Origin: Peronospora farinosa
Taxonomy: Eukaryota; Oomycota; Peronosporomycetes; Peronosporales; Peronosporaceae
DNA length: 64,000 bases
Direction: 5' to 3'
Assembly: GCA_947646735.1 (NCBI GenBank)
Contig: CANTFK010000878.1
Span: forward strand, 45,251 to 109,250
The notes beneath the pieces were generated by a model. That model did no database searches. It was not told the origin of the DNA and saw only the letters and a program-made list of their open reading frames with translations. Shown here piece after piece: positions 63,402 through 64,000 of this stretch (its first letter is position 1; each line of letters starts with the position of its first letter). A program made the translations under genes and the position numbers.

Positions 63402-64000
63402 ACTCTTCCAGTCCTGACTTGCGCTACGATCCGGGCCGTTCCAGCTGTCTTGAGTGGCTGGCACGGCTAGGTATTGTTGATGCATGGCGGATCCACTACG
63501 ATAATAAGCGTATAGCTCACTGGGCCTCTTCCCCGGAAAAACCGGCTGGACTACATCATGCTGTCGAAGTCTTTCTGCGATCCCTTCTATCGTAACTCCG
63601 TGTATTTCACGCCACAGCATGCGCGCGATCACCTTGCTCACAGTGTATACTTTTCGGTCCGGCACTCAGCTGCATGGTCGTGGATATTGGAAGTTTCCTC
63701 TCTACTTACTGGAATATCCGATGGTGGTGTCAGCTATCGAGATTGAAGCAGAATCTGTCCGGGCTGTACTGCGACCAGCCAGAGATCAGTCGGCGCCACC
63801 CTCTTCCCTATCTCGGTTGCAGCAGTGGCGATAAGGTGTGCTTCATGCCATCAATCCCGAAGTCTGCGCTGCTTCGCATCGTGTGGTCACCACAGCCACC
63901 GACAAAGCAGCATCCGATGACGATCCACTCTCCAGCGTTTTGATGTGGATGATCTTGACTTACGTGAAGTACAGCAGCACCTGCAGAAGATCTTGCTCCC
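63402..64000 (+). pseudogene. Right arm of the inverted repeat: second copy of the LINE endonuclease end
   Basis: The plus strand repeats the endonuclease end and the start of the deleted join (YIMLSKSFCDPFYRNSVYF, RGYWKFPLYLLEYPMVVSA). A one-base insertion near 63510 and other small indels break the frame. The copy continues past the window edge. It also contains the RT-less junction, so it was duplicated after the deletion. Confidence 0.8.

Overview
The window looks like oomycete nuclear DNA (Peronosporales type: a Phytophthora relative or downy mildew). This rests on gene content (SmD3, uS9, NIP7, Rpb7, JMJD6, QSOX, EMC8 and others), short GT-AG introns of mostly 57-110 nt, very tight spacing with shared divergent promoters, and Ty3/Gypsy chromodomain retrotransposons separating gene islands. 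No tool was run. Gene models come from reading frames, splice phases that close exactly, and family motifs recalled by eye. The species is an inference.

Layout. 1-7877 is repeat-rich: a minus-oriented Ty3/Gypsy copy (family A, copy 1) with a 2.1-kb internal inversion, its 5' LTR, the tail and LTR of an older element, and degenerate coding scraps. 7878-16246 is a gene island of eight genes: MePCE/Bin3, SmD3, RPS16, NIP7, an SLC25 carrier, a topoisomerase VI-B-like ATPase, a Tom22-like protein and DPM2. 16431-24237 is a young full-length family A element (copy 2) with 620-bp LTRs and an AAAAT target duplication. 24380-43593 is a second island of nine genes: a secreted/ER coiled-coil membrane protein, a galectin-RRM fusion, RPB7, a lipoate-ligase-like protein, a 2764-residue NBAS/Sec39-like protein, EMC8/9, JMJD6, RibBA-like and QSOX. 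44037-51946 is a full-length element of a second Ty3/Gypsy family (family B; 452-bp LTRs, CTTAT duplication). 51947-57530 holds an inverted LTR scrap and a decayed Copia element with a minisatellite. 57531-61300 is mostly AT-rich with two weak gene candidates. 61328-64000 holds a chromodomain fragment and LINE pieces arranged as a large inverted repeat.

The host genes are housekeeping: RNA capping and splicing, translation, transcription, ER glycosylation and protein folding, mitochondrial import and transport, riboflavin synthesis. Neighbours mostly alternate in orientation and share short divergent promoters (for example RPS16/NIP7).

The most unusual signals are four. First, both Ty3/Gypsy families carry an antisense reading frame that starts next to the 3' LTR and runs back over the chromodomain. 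Second, the family B body and all the LTRs are densely packed with short perfect inverted repeats, even inside coding sequence. Third, the SmD3 gene has an apparent U12-type AT-AC intron. Fourth, there is a galectin-like domain fused to an RRM.
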